64,000 nt of DNA from Micromonospora olivasterospora. Its GTDB lineage: Bacteria; Actinomycetota; Actinomycetes; Mycobacteriales; Micromonosporaceae. The stretch spans positions 62,001 through 126,000 of the forward strand of contig NZ_VLKE01000001.1 of assembly GCF_007830265.1 (NCBI RefSeq). The letters run 5' to 3'. Both the position numbers and the translations under genes were made by a program. The notes below the pieces were generated by a model, which was not told the DNA's origin, did not search any database, and saw nothing but the letters and a program-made list of their open reading frames with translations. Positions within the stretch are counted from its first letter, which is position 1. Each line of letters begins with the position of its first letter. Below, piece by piece: positions 28,897-39,200 of the stretch.

Positions 28897-29916
28897 GCGG
28901 CGCCGGGGACGCGATCCTGTACCTGTGCGCCGGGGACGTCCGGGCGGCGCTGGCGGACGTCGACGCCGTGGCGGCCGTGGAGTCCGCCCTCGTCGCGCAC
29001 GCCACCGGGCTGACCGACCTGCCGCCCGAGGCAGCGCTGCGCTGGACGGCCCCGGCGGCGGCGCGGCCCGCAGCCTCGCCCTGCCCGGCGCCGTGCTGGA
29101 CGGCGCCGCCCGGTACGGCATCAAGGTCATCAACGCCTCCGTGGGCAACCCCGCCCGGGGGCTGCCCCGGGCCAGCGGCCTGACCATGCTGTTCGACGCC
29201 GAGACCGCCCGGGTGGTCGCGGTCCTGGCCGCCGACCGGATCTCCGCGCTGCGCACGGCCGCCGTCACGCTGCTGGCCGTACGGGCGTTCGGCGCCGCGC
29301 ACGCCCGGGAGATGGCCGTCGTCGGCGCCGGCGAGCTGGCCCGCGCCCACCTGCTGCTGTTCGCCGAGCGGCTGCCGCGCGTCGAGCGGTTCCACGTCTT
29401 CGATCTCGTGCGGGCGCGGGCCGAGGCGCTCGCCGGGGAGTTCGGCGACGCCGACGTGCGGGTCTGCGACTCCGCGGAGCAGGCCGTCCGGGCGGCCGAC
29501 GTCGTCGTCCCGGTCACCACCACCACGACCGGCTACATCCCGTACGGGTGGCTGCGCCCCGGCTGTGTGGTGGTGAACGTGTCGCTCGACGACGTCCTGC
29601 CCGACGTGGTGCGGCGCGCCGACCGGATCGTGGTGGACGACTGGGGGCTCGTCGCCGCCGACGGGGTGCGGCTGCTGGGCCGGCTGGCCGCCGGGGCGAG
29701 CTGGTCGGCCCGGCGGACGGGCCGCCCGCCGCCCACCAGCGCCGGGTGGACGCGGAGCTGGGCGCCGTCCTCGCCGGGCGGGCGCCCGGGCGCCGCCGGC
29801 CGGACGAGGTCGTCCTGGTGAATCCGTTCGGCCTCGGCATCGAGGACGTGGCGGTGGCGGACGCGGTGTTCCGGGCGGCGGTCCGGCGCGGGCTCGGCCG
29901 GTGGCTGCCCCGATGA
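28893..29916 (+). pseudogene. sbnB: SbnB-like dehydrogenase (ornithine cyclodeaminase family), two frameshifts
   Basis: Three frames together make one SbnB-type protein. The N-terminus from GTG 28893 (LYLCAGDVRAALADVDAV) runs to about 29055. The middle (GIKVINASVGNPARGLPRAS, then AVVGAGELARAHLLLFAERL at the NAD site) runs to about 29690. The C-terminus (VLVNPFGLGIEDVAVADAVF) runs to 29916. SbnB oxidatively cleaves N-(2-amino-2-carboxyethyl)-glutamate to L-2,3-diaminopropionate and 2-oxoglutarate. The match with an adjacent sbnA is strong. Both breaks lie in runs such as ccccggcggcggcg and are each repaired by one extra base, giving about 341 residues, a normal length. Sequencing error is more likely than decay. 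Confidence 0.84.
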
Positions 29917-29932
29917 GGCGGGGAGGAGTCAG

Positions 29933-30963
29933 GTGACCTCGCACCCGCTGCGGACGCTGCTCGGCGACCTGGGGTTCGGGCAGGTCCGCCACGTGACCCC
30001 GGTACGCCGCGGCGCGGCGCACGGGCCGGTGGCCGAGGTCTACCGGCAGATGGACGAGGACTTCGGCGTGCTCGCGCCGCCGGTCGTGCTGCACAGCCCC
30101 GCCCCGGACCTGCTCGCCGCCGCCTGGGTGATGCTGCGCGAGACGGTGGTCGCCGACGGCGTGGCCCCCCGCGCGGCGAAGGAGGCGGCGGTGTACGGCG
30201 TCTCGCTCGGCAACGCGTGCCCGTACTGCGTCAGCGTGCACCGCGGCACCCTGCGGCGGCTGCTGCGCGGCGCCGGCGACGACCTGCCCTCCGGCGCGCT
30301 GCGCGACTGGGGCCGGGCCGCCGCCAGCGCGGCCGCCGCGGCCGGCGCCGCCGCGCCATTTCCGGCCGCGCAGGCCGCCGAGATGGTGGCCGTGGCGGTG
30401 CTGACGCACTACCTCAACCGGGTGGTGTCGGTGTTCCTGACCGAGGCGCCGCTGCCGCCGGGCGTGCCGCGCCTGGCGCTGACGCCGGTCAGCCGGGTGC
30501 TCGGGGGGCGGATCGGCCGGGCCGCCGACCGGCCCCGGCCGCCGGGCGCGTCGCTGCGGCTGCTGCCGGCCGCCCCGCTGCCGGCCGACCTCGCCTGGGC
30601 CCGGGCGAGCCCGACCGTCGCCGCCGCCCTCGCCCGGTCGGCGGCGGCCGTCGAGGCCGCGGCGTCGTCCGTCCCGGCGGGGGCGCGTGCGCTGGTCACC
30701 ACCTGGCTGGCCGGCTGGGGCGGGGAGCCGCCGGGGATCAGCCGGGCCTGGGCCGACGCGGCCGTCCGGGTGCTGCCCCGGCGGAGCGGCCCGCCGCCCG
30801 GCTTGCCCTGCTGGTCGCCGCGGCCCCGTACCAGGTCGACGACGAGGCGGTGGGGCGGTTCCGCCGGGACCGGCCGGAGGACCGGGCACTGCTGGAGCTG
30901 TGCGCCTGGGCGGCTCTCGCGGCGGCCCGACGGGCGGCGAGCTGGATCCCGGCCCAGTCCTAG
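29933..30963 (+). pseudogene. AhpD-like (carboxymuconolactone decarboxylase family) protein, frameshifted
   Basis: An AhpD-type core is visible: RAAKEAAVYGVSLGNACPYCVSVHRG, with the redox pair Cys-Pro-Tyr-Cys and the following His of the peroxidase relay. Around it are alanine-rich helices. The frame from GTG 29933 breaks at about 30780-30800 and the C-terminus (LALLVAAAPYQVDDEAVGRF) continues in the next frame to TAG 30963. One missing base restores about 343 residues. The gene follows sbnB by 16 bases with a gggaggag ribosome site. Peroxide detoxification or a thiol-redox step are possible. Its stop is shared with the convergent deaminase gene. Confidence 0.75.
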
Positions 30964-32002
30964 TGGCCTGGCCGCCGCGGGGCCACGGGGGCGGGGGCAG
31001 CCGCGGGGAATCGACGGCGGCCGGGCCGTGGTGGGCCGAGCCGCGCGCCGCGACCGCCGCCCGGGTGGTCTCGTCGCACAGCGCCCCGGCGAGGCCGGCG
31101 GCGAACGCGGCGGCCGGCGGATGGCCGAGCGCGGCGGCGAGGGCGTACTCCCGGTCCAGGTCGGTGTCGAACATGGCGGGGTCGTCCGTGCCGACGCTGC
31201 ACGTGACGCCGGCGGCCAGCAGCTCGGGCAACGGGTGCCGGGCCAGGTCCGGCACCACCCGGGTCCGCAGGTTGGAGGTGGGGCAGACGTCCAGCACGAC
31301 GCCGCGTTCGCGCAGCTCGGCGAGGAGGTCGGGGTCCCGGGCGGCGGCGATGCCGTGCCGGATGCGCGCCGGCCCGAACCGGAGCGCCTCGCGCACCGAC
31401 TCCGGGCCCGCCGCCTCCCCGGCGTGCGGGACGAGCGCGAGCCCGCCGTCGCGGGCGATGGCGAACGCGGCGGCGTACCGGGCGGCCGGGGCGGCCCCTT
31501 CGGGCCCGCCGAGTCCGAACCCGAGCACACCCCGGTCCCGGTACCGCACGGCCTGCCGGGCGCACTCCTCGGCCAGTTCGACCGGCAGCGACCGGTCGAT
31601 GTCCGGGGTGAGCCGCACGACGACGCCGTGCCGCTGCTCGGCCTCGACCGCGCCCTCCGTGTAGCCGGTGAAGACGGTGTCCCAGTCGACGCCGCGGGCG
31701 ACCCGCTCGGCGGGCGAGAAGATCCCCTCCAGGTAGACCGCGCCGCAGCGGGCCGCCTCGGCGGCGTAGTCCACCACGACCCGGCGGAAGTCCTCGACGG
31801 TGAGCAGGCTGTTCGTGGTCATCGCCCAGACCCGCAGGAAGTGGTCGAAGTCGGTGAACGCGTAGAGTTCGCGCAGCCCGGGCACCGTGTCCCGGGGCAG
31901 CGGACGGTCGTTGCGGCGGGCGATGGACAGCAGCGTCTCCGGGCGTACGGTGCCCTCCAGGTGGACGTGCAGCTCGATCTTCGGCGCCGGCGGGGCGGTC
32001 AT
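30960..32002 (-). pseudogene. Adenosine deaminase family protein, probable frameshift near C-terminus
   Basis: The ATG at 32002 gives KIELHVHLEGTVRPETLLSIA with the first metal HxH. LVPHAGEAAGPESV supplies the next metal-ligand histidine and SVGTDDPAMFDT the catalytic Asp pair, as in adenosine/adenine deaminases and aminodeoxyfutalosine deaminase. The frame does not stop near the usual length. Instead it runs on antisense to the AhpD gene unless one base is added at about 30990-31040, which would lead to the TAG at 30960 and about 348 residues. The start overlaps the upstream AraC stop as ATGA. A nucleoside role is standard for the family; a link to the metabolite is not evident. Confidence 0.82.
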
Positions 32003-32790
32003 CGGCACGCCTCACCCGTGCCCGGGGCGCGCAGCGCGGCCAGGAGCCACGCGAACGGCTCGGCGCTGAGCAGCGGCGGGTCGGCGGGGCGCGGCCGGCG
32101 CATCGGGATCGGCACCGTCCCGGCGCGTTGGCCGGCGGGTACGACGACCGTGCCGACCCGATAGGCGTCCGGGCGCTCGTCGACCAGCGCCGCGGTGGCG
32201 TGGGCCGCGGCCAGCAGCAACACCCTGACGTGGTACTCGCGCCCGTCCCGGGGGATGTCGACGCCGACCGGGCCGGGCCGGGCGACGAGGCAGCTCTCGG
32301 ACTCGCCGCCCCGCCCCACCGGCCGCCAGCCGACGACCAGCAGGTCGCCGGGGGCGTACGGGTCGGGCCGCAGCCACAGCCCGGCGCTCGGCCGGGGCGC
32401 CGGCGGTCGGACCGACCCGCCGGCCAGCGTCCGCTCGGCGTCGCGGACCGCGCGGACCACCCGGCGGAACTGCTCCGGGGGCGTTCCGACGAGGCGGGTG
32501 AACTGGGTGGTGAACGTGCCGACGCTGGTGTAGCCGACCGTCGTGCTGATGGCGGCCACCGTCAGGAACGAGTGCAGCAGCAACCGCCGGGCCTCGGCCA
32601 TCCGGCTGGCGGCGAGGAACCGCGCCGGTGTCATCCCGGTGACGTCGCGGAAGACCCGGTGGAAGTGGAAGCGGCTGAACGGCACCGTCCGCGCGAGGCT
32701 GTCGAGGCTGGAGGGCCTGGTCAGGTCGCGTTTCACCACGTCGATGGCGGCGGTCACCTGATCCATGCGGGTGCGCGGCGGGCTCGTCAT
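31999..32790 (-). CDS. AraC-family transcriptional regulator
   Basis: A 263-residue regulator with its AraC helix-turn-helix pair at the N-terminus (about residues 8-105: SRFHFHRVFRDVTGMTPARF and TTVGYTSVGTFTTQFTRLVG). A C-terminal region of about 150 residues with no recognised ligand family follows. ATG 32790 is chosen for its aggagg site five bases upstream; the longer frame to 32856 lacks one. Its stop overlaps the deaminase start. It diverges from the pksE operon across 450 bp, so it may control that operon, the deaminase gene, or both. Confidence 0.87.
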   Translation of the reverse strand: MTSPPRTRMDQVTAAIDVVKRDLTRPSSLDSLARTVPFSRFHFHRVFRDVTGMTPARFLAASRMAEARRLLLHSFLTVAAISTTVGYTSVGTFTTQFTRLVGTPPEQFRRVVRAVRDAERTLAGGSVRPPAPRPSAGLWLRPDPYAPGDLLVVGWRPVGRGGESESCLVARPGPVGVDIPRDGREYHVRVLLLAAAHATAALVDERPDAYRVGTVVVPAGQRAGTVPIPMRRPRPADPPLLSAEPFAWLLAALRAPGTGEACR

Positions 32791-33240
32791 GATCCTCCTA
32801 TCCCGAATGGAGCCCACATTCTTCGACAACCAACTTGAATGCCTCTTGAATTTCACATAGTGAATGAAGCGCGAATGTTTTCCTGCTCCGACGTCACACG
32901 GAGCCGGTAGAGCAACATGGGAGAAGACGGCGCCCGACCGATCGCCGATTATGGGTCACGTGCTTCGACGGAGAGCCCGGAAGCGCTGATTCGCAGGTCG
33001 CCACCCACACCGCCCGACAGCTGCCGCCGGTGTTCGGCTCCACGCACAGATCCCCCTGGGAGCTCGCATGCGCTCTTCCCCTCGTGCTGCCCGCCGGACG
33101 GCGGCACGGCCGGCGCCCGCGGAGAGCCACCCCCGGCGTTCCCGGTCCGGGCGGCTGCCCGGACGCCGGCCCGTCCCGCGCCCGGACCGCCCCGCCCGAC
33201 GCCTCGTCTGAGGCCCATGCCGACCGGAAGGAGCCGACCG
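32791..33240. promoter_or_regulatory. 450-bp divergent control region before the unbV-pksE operon
   Basis: No gene is credited here, although the frame of unbV stays open back to 32917. The left 100 bases are AT-rich and hold a SARP-like box (32834-32861). The remaining 370 bases are GC-rich with no stem long enough to name. This implies a long untranslated leader or an additional promoter nearer unbV. An ATG at 33217 is an alternative unbV start. Confidence 0.5.
32834..32861 (+). promoter_or_regulatory. SARP-like box: two direct heptamers and -10 (unbV-pksE operon)
   Basis: CTTGAAT at 32834-32840 and again at 32845-32851 is exactly 11 bp apart, one helical turn, with four-base spacers (gcct, ttca), followed by CATAGT at 32856-32861. 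Direct heptamers at 11-bp period just upstream of the -10 are the known architecture of SARP binding sites. A SARP gene lies at the left edge of the window. The assignment is by pattern only. Confidence 0.6.
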
Positions 33241-35190
33241 TTGTCGCCGTTACTCGGATGGGGCCGTCGCCACTTGGCGGGTCTCCTCGGACTGGTACTG
33301 GTCGCCGGAATGTTCCTGGTCGCCCGCCCTGACGGGGTGTCGGCGGAGACCAGACGGGACATCGCCGGCGGCTACCGGTTCACACCGATGTCCGTGCAGC
33401 TGCCCGGCGGCTATCCGCAACAGACGATCAGGAAGGTCAACCGCGCGTACGCCCACCTCGCCGGCTGGATCTCCTCGGTCGGCGCCGGCATCGCCATGAA
33501 TGACCTCGACGGCGACGGGCTCGCCAACGACCTGTGCCTGACCGACGTGCGGATCGACCGGGTCGTCGTCGCCCCGACCCCCGGCGCGCGGGCGGACCGG
33601 TACGCCTCGTTCGCGCTGGACCCGGCCCCGCTGCCGATGAACCCGCACATCGCGCCGATGGGCTGCCAGCCGGGCGACTTCAACGGCGACGGCCGCACCG
33701 ACCTGCTGGTCTACTGGTGGGGCCGGACCCCGGTGCTGTTCCTCAGGCGGGCCGAGGCCACCGCCCTGAGCGCCGCCGCGTACGCCCCGGTGGAGCTGGT
33801 GCCCACCGCGGCCGCCGGGGAGTATCGGGGCCCGAAGTGGAACACCAACAGCGTCACGGTGGCCGACTTCGACGGCGACGGGCACGACGACATCTTCGTC
33901 GGCAACTACTTCCCCGACGGGCCCGTCCTCGACCACACCGTCCACGGTGGCGTGACGATGAACAAGTCGATGTCGAACGCCGGCAACGGCGGCACCAACC
34001 ACGTGTTCCGGCACGCCGGCGGCACCGTCGGCGGCATCCCCGTGTTCACCGAGGAGCGGGGCGTGTTCAGCGAGCGCGTCGCGCACGGCTGGACGCTCGC
34101 CGCGGCCGCCAACGACGTCGACGGCGACCTGCTGCCGGAGCTGTACGTCGCCAACGACTTCGGCCCCGACCACCTGCTGCACAACCGGTCGCAGCCCGGC
34201 CACATCCGCTTCGGCCTGGTCCGCGGCACCACCAACCGGGCCACCGTGCCGAAGTCGAAGGTCCTCGGCCACGACTCGTTCAAGGGCATGGGCGTCGACT
34301 TCGGCGACCTCGACGGCGACGGCCTCTACGACATGTACGTCGGCAACATCACCACCTCGTTCGGCATCGAGGAGAGCAACTTCGCCTTCGTCAACGCCGC
34401 CCGCGACCAGGCGGACCTGCGTAAGCAGCTGAGCGCCGGCCGGGCACCGTGGGAGGACCGCAGCGCGAAGCTGAACCTCGCCTGGAGCGGCTGGAGCTGG
34501 GACGTCAAGATCGCTGACTTCACCAACCGGGGCCGCCCCGACATCGTGCAGACGGCCGGGTTCGTCAAGGGCGACGTCAACCGGTGGGCGCAGCTGCAGG
34601 AGCTGGCCGCCGCCAACGACATCCTGCTCGACGACATGAGATGGTGGCCCAACGTCCGGCAGGGCGACGACATCGCCGGCGGGCAGCACCCGGCGTTCCA
34701 CGCCCGCACGCCGGACGGCGGGTACGTCGACGTCAGCGCCGAACTCGGCCTGGACATCCCCGTACCCACCCGGGGCATCGCCGTGGGCGACGCCGACGGC
34801 GACGGGCGGCTCGACATGGCGCTGGCCCGGCAGTGGGACGCGCCGGTCTTCTACCGCAACGACAGCCCCGGCACGGGAGCGTTCCTCGGGCTGCGGCTGA
34901 CCCGGCCGGCGGCCGGGCCCGGCGCCCTGCCCGCCGCCGCGATCGGCGCCCAGGTACGCGCGACCACGCCCGACGGCCGGGTGCTGATCGGCCACGTCGA
35001 CGGCGGCAACGGGCACTCGGGCAAGCGCAGCCCCGAGGTCGTGCTCGGACTCGGCGCGCACACCGGCCCCGTCGACGTCACGGTCTCGTGGCGCGACCGC
35101 GACGGCAGCACCCATCAGCAACAGCTCAGGCTCCAACCGGGCTGGCACTCGGTAGAGCTCGGCGCCCAGGCCCGGGAGGTAACCCGATGA
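33241..35190 (+). CDS. unbV: Enediyne accessory protein UnbV (CRTAC1/ASPIC-UnbV, FG-GAP repeats)
   Basis: A 649-residue protein with an N-terminal membrane or signal segment (LLGLVLVAGMFLVA) that should place it outside or anchored at the membrane. At least six calcium-binding-like FG-GAP repeats follow (DLDGDGLANDL, DFNGDGRTDLL, DFDGDGHDDIF, DLDGDGLYDMY, DADGDGRLDMA). The C-terminal ASPIC/UnbV domain covers about 540-640. UnbV is one of the five proteins conserved with enediyne synthases, but its chemistry is unknown. TTG 33241 is chosen because aaggag lies seven bases before it; ATG 33217 is the alternative. The stop overlaps unbU as ATGA, and the gene heads the pksE operon. Confidence 0.93.
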   Translation: MSPLLGWGRRHLAGLLGLVLVAGMFLVARPDGVSAETRRDIAGGYRFTPMSVQLPGGYPQQTIRKVNRAYAHLAGWISSVGAGIAMNDLDGDGLANDLCLTDVRIDRVVVAPTPGARADRYASFALDPAPLPMNPHIAPMGCQPGDFNGDGRTDLLVYWWGRTPVLFLRRAEATALSAAAYAPVELVPTAAAGEYRGPKWNTNSVTVADFDGDGHDDIFVGNYFPDGPVLDHTVHGGVTMNKSMSNAGNGGTNHVFRHAGGTVGGIPVFTEERGVFSERVAHGWTLAAAANDVDGDLLPELYVANDFGPDHLLHNRSQPGHIRFGLVRGTTNRATVPKSKVLGHDSFKGMGVDFGDLDGDGLYDMYVGNITTSFGIEESNFAFVNAARDQADLRKQLSAGRAPWEDRSAKLNLAWSGWSWDVKIADFTNRGRPDIVQTAGFVKGDVNRWAQLQELAAANDILLDDMRWWPNVRQGDDIAGGQHPAFHARTPDGGYVDVSAELGLDIPVPTRGIAVGDADGDGRLDMALARQWDAPVFYRNDSPGTGAFLGLRLTRPAAGPGALPAAAIGAQVRATTPDGRVLIGHVDGGNGHSGKRSPEVVLGLGAHTGPVDVTVSWRDRDGSTHQQQLRLQPGWHSVELGAQAREVTR

Positions 35191-36170
35191 GCAAGGCTCC
35201 CCGCGACCCGCGGGTCACCGCGCTGCGGCGATTCGCGATCTCCATCTCCGCCCTGAACGTCCTCGGGTACACCGTCCTCGGCTTCGAGCAGCCCTGGCTG
35301 TGGCCGATCGTGGCCGTGCTGACCGCGTACGCCACAGAGGCCGTGCTGGAGGTCGTCGGCGCCCGCGCCGAGCGGCGCGCCCCCCGGTTCCGCGGCGGCG
35401 GCGTCCGCGGGGCGGTGGAGTTCTTCTACCCCGCCCACATCACCGCCCTCGCGGTGAACATGCTGCTCTACCCGAACGACCGGATCCTGGTCATGGTGTT
35501 CGGCGTGGTGACCGCGGTCAGCTCCAAGTGGATGCTGCGGGCACCGGCGCGCGGCCGGCTGGTCCACTTCATGAACCCGTCCAACTTCGGCATCACGGTG
35601 GTGCTGCTGCTGTTCCCCTGGGTGTCCATCTCCCCGCCATACCAGTTCACGGAGCACGTGGACACGCTTGTCGACTGGTTGCTGCCCGCGGCGATCCTGG
35701 TGCTGGGCACGATGCTCAACGCGAAGCTGACCCGGCGGACGTGGCTCATCGCCGGCTGGCTGTCCGTGTTCGTCGCGCAGGCGGTGTTCCGCGGGCTCGT
35801 GCTGGACGTCTCCATCCCGAACGCGCTGTCGATCATGACGGGGGTCGCGTTCATCCTGTTCACCAACTACATGATCACCGATCCCGGTACCACGCCGTTC
35901 CGGCCGGCGTCCCAGTTCGCCTTCGGCGGCGGCGTCGCCCTGGTCTACGGGCTGCTCACCGGCGTCTCCGTCGTCTACGGCCTGTTCTTCGCCACCGCCA
36001 TCGTGTGCCTCGTCCGGGGCGGGTTCCTGTGGGCCGTACACGCCGTCGAGCGGCAGCGGGCCACGGCCGAGGCCCCGGCGCCGGCCCTCGGCGCGGGCGC
36101 GGCACCCGCCAACGGCCGCGCGCCGGCGCCGGTTCCCGAGCCGGCGGCCCCCGCCACGGTGCGGGCGTGA
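35187..36170 (+). CDS. unbU: Enediyne accessory membrane protein UnbU
   Basis: A 327-residue integral membrane protein with roughly seven to nine helices (such as PWLWPIVAVLTAYATEAVLEV, ITVVLLLFPWVSI, AILVLGTMLN, FAFGGGVALVYGLLTGV). It matches the UnbU/E5 family of enediyne clusters, distantly like RnfD-type membrane subunits. The motif FMNPSNFGIT and the loop NYMITDPGTTPFRPASQF are likely functional. A Pro/Ala-rich cytoplasmic tail ends it. The start overlaps unbV by four bases with a gggaggt site. Its role in warhead formation or export remains unknown for the whole family. Confidence 0.92.
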   Translation: MSKAPRDPRVTALRRFAISISALNVLGYTVLGFEQPWLWPIVAVLTAYATEAVLEVVGARAERRAPRFRGGGVRGAVEFFYPAHITALAVNMLLYPNDRILVMVFGVVTAVSSKWMLRAPARGRLVHFMNPSNFGITVVLLLFPWVSISPPYQFTEHVDTLVDWLLPAAILVLGTMLNAKLTRRTWLIAGWLSVFVAQAVFRGLVLDVSIPNALSIMTGVAFILFTNYMITDPGTTPFRPASQFAFGGGVALVYGLLTGVSVVYGLFFATAIVCLVRGGFLWAVHAVERQRATAEAPAPALGAGAAPANGRAPAPVPEPAAPATVRA

Positions 36171-36208
36171 CGCCTCGCCGGGCCGCCGCCGGAGACCAGG
36201 GGGACATC

Positions 36209-39200
36209 ATGGACCGCATCGCCATCGTCGGCATGGCCTGCCGCTACCCGGACGCCGACTCACCGGGCCAGCTGTGGGAGAACGTCCTCGCCGGCCGGCG
36301 CGCCTTCCGCCGGATCCCCGACGAGCGGACCCGCCTGGAGGACTACTGGTCGCCCGACCCGGCCGCGCCGGACCGGTTCTACGCCCGGCACGCCGCCCTG
36401 CTGCGCGACTACCAGTTCGACCGGCTGGCCCACCGGGTGGCGGGCAGCACGTACCGGTCCACCGACCTGACCCACTGGCTGGCCCTGGACGTGGCCGGGC
36501 GGGCGCTGGCCGACGCCGGCTTCCCCGACGGCGCGGGACTGCCCCGCGACCGTACCGCCGTCATCGTCGGCAACACCCTGACCGGGGAGTTCTCCCGCGC
36601 CAACGTGATGCGGCTGCGCTGGCCGTACGTGCGGCGGACCGTCGCGGCCGCGCTGGCCGCCGAAGGCTGGCCGGACGCCCGCACGAGCGGCTTCCTGGCG
36701 GAGCTGGAGCAGCGGTACAAGGCGCCGTTCCCCGCGGTCGACGAGGACACGCTCGCCGGCGGGCTGTCCAACACCATCGCCGGGCGGATCTGCAACCACT
36801 TCGACCTCAACGGCGGCGGCTACAGCGTCGACGGGGCATGCTCGTCGTCCCTGCTGTCCGTCGTCACCGCGTGCCGGAGCCTGGCCGAGGGGGACGTCGC
36901 CGTGGCCCTGGCCGGCGGCGTGGACCTGTCCATCGACCCGTTCGAGATGGTCGGGTTCGCCAAGGCCGGCGCGCTGGCCCGGGACGAGATGCGCGTGTAC
37001 GACCGGTTCTCCCAGGGCTTCTGGCCCGGGGAGGGCTGCGGACTGGTCGTCCTCATGCGCGAGCGGGACGCCCTCGCCGGGGGGCACCGGATCTACACCA
37101 CCATCGCCGGGTGGGGGGTGTCCTCCGACGGGCGGGGCGGCATCACCCGCCCGGAGGCCGACGGGCACCGACTCGCGCTGGACCGGGCGTACCGGCGGGC
37201 CGGCTACCCGGTCAGCTCCGTGCCGTTGTTCGAGGGGCACGGCACGGGCACCGCCGTCGGCGACGCCACCGAGCTGCGGGCCCTGTCCGAGGCCCGGCGC
37301 GCGGCCGATCCCGGGGCGTCGCCGGCCGCCATCGGCTCGGTCAAGGCGATGATCGGGCACACCAAGGCCGCCGCGGGCGTCGCCGGGCTCATCAAGGCCG
37401 CCCTCGCCCTGCACCACGAGGTGGTGCCGGCGACCACCGGCTGCGTGGAGCCGCACGAGGAGTTGTCCGGGGCCGCCCCCGCCCTGCGGGTGCCGCGGCG
37501 GGCCGAGCCGTGGCCGGGTGACGCGCCCGTCCGGGCCGGCGTGACCGCCCTCGGCTTCGGCGGCATCAACACCCACCTGGCGCTGGACTCGGGTCCCGCG
37601 CCCCGGCGGGCCGCCCTGCCCGCCCGGTCCGCCGCCCTGGCCCGCACCACCCAGGACACCGAGCTGCTGCTGCTCGACGCGGACGGGCCGGACGCGCTGC
37701 GTACGGCGGCCACCCGGCTGGCCGACCGCGTCGGCGCCCTGTCGTACGCCGAGCTGGCCGACCTCGCCGCGGCGTTGCAGCGCCGGCTGCGGGACCGGCC
37801 CTGGCGGGCCGCCGTCGTGGCGGCGTCGCCGGAGGCGGCCGACCGGGGCCTGCGCCGCGTCGCCGGGGCGCTGGACCAGGGCCGCGACGCGCTCGTCGAG
37901 CCGGCCGCCGGGGTCTTCCTCGGGCACGCCGCGCGGCCCGCCCGGTTGGGCTTCCTCTTCCCCGGCCAGGGCTCGGGCCGGCGCACCGACGGCGGGGCGC
38001 TGCGCCGCCGCTTCGCCGTCGCCGACGAGGTGTACCGGAACGCGGCGCCGCCGCCGGCCACCGGGGACCCGACGGGCACGGCCGAGGCCCAGCCCCGCAT
38101 CGTCACCGCCTCGGTCGCCGCCCTCCGCGTCCTCGCCTTCCTCGGCCTGGACGCCGACCTGGCGGTCGGGCACAGCCTCGGCGAGCTGACCGCCCTGCAC
38201 TGGGCCGGCGCGTTCGACGCGGACGACCTGCGGGAGACCGCGACGGCCCGGGGCGCCATCATGGCCGACAGCCCGGACGGGGCGATGGCGGGACTGGCCG
38301 CCGCCCCGGCGCGGGTCCGCCGCATCATCGGCGCCGAGCCGGTCGTCGTGGCCGGGTACAACGGGCCCGAGCAGACCGTCGTCGCCGGCCCGCCCGACGC
38401 GGTCGCCCGCTGCCGCGCCGCCGCCACGGCGGCCGGGGTGGGCAACGCCGCCGTCGCGGTCAGCCGGGCGTTCCACTCGCCGCTGATGCGCGAGGCGGCC
38501 GACCGGTTCGGCAGCTGGCTCTCCCACCGTCCGTTCCGGCCGCTGCGGCGGCGGGTGCTGTCCACGGTGACCGGCGCGGCGCTGCCGGCCGACGTCGACC
38601 TGGCCGACCTGCTCGTCGCGCAGGTCGTCCGGCCGGTGCTCTTCGCGCAGGCGGTGACCGAGGCCGCCGCGGACGTCGACCTGTTCGTCGAGGTCGGCCC
38701 GGGGCGGGTGCTCACCCGGCTCGTCGCGCCGCTGACCCCGGTCCCCGCCGTCTCCGTGGACACCGACGACGACACGCTGGCCGGCGTGTTCGCCGTGTTC
38801 GGCGCCGCGTACGCGCTGGGCGCACCGGTGGCGCACGCCGCGCTGTTCGAGGGCCGGCCGAACCGGCCGCTCGACCCGGAGGCGACGCCGCGTTTCCTGG
38901 CCAGCCCGTGCGAGTCCGCGCCCCAGGTCACCGGCGGCCCGCCGCCGGTGACCCGCGAGACGCCGGCCGAGGCGCCGGCCGAGGCGTCCGGCGACGACGA
39001 GCTGGAGGTGCTGCGGCGCCTCGTCGCCGAACGCGCCGAACTGCCCGCGCACACCATCGGCGACGACGTCCGGCTGCTCGACGAGCTGCACCTGAGCTCC
39101 ATCACCATCGGCCAGTTGGTCAACCAGGCCGCGCGCCGGCTGGGGCTGGCCCCGCTGCACGCCCCCACGAACGTGGCCACCGCCCGGCTGCGGGACCTCG

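Noticed and set aside
28859..32008. A 1049-codon deaminase frame running antisense across the AhpD and SbnB genes
   Set aside because: Only the first 330 or so codons match the family; the rest is low-complexity antisense and is better explained by a missing base near the C-terminus.
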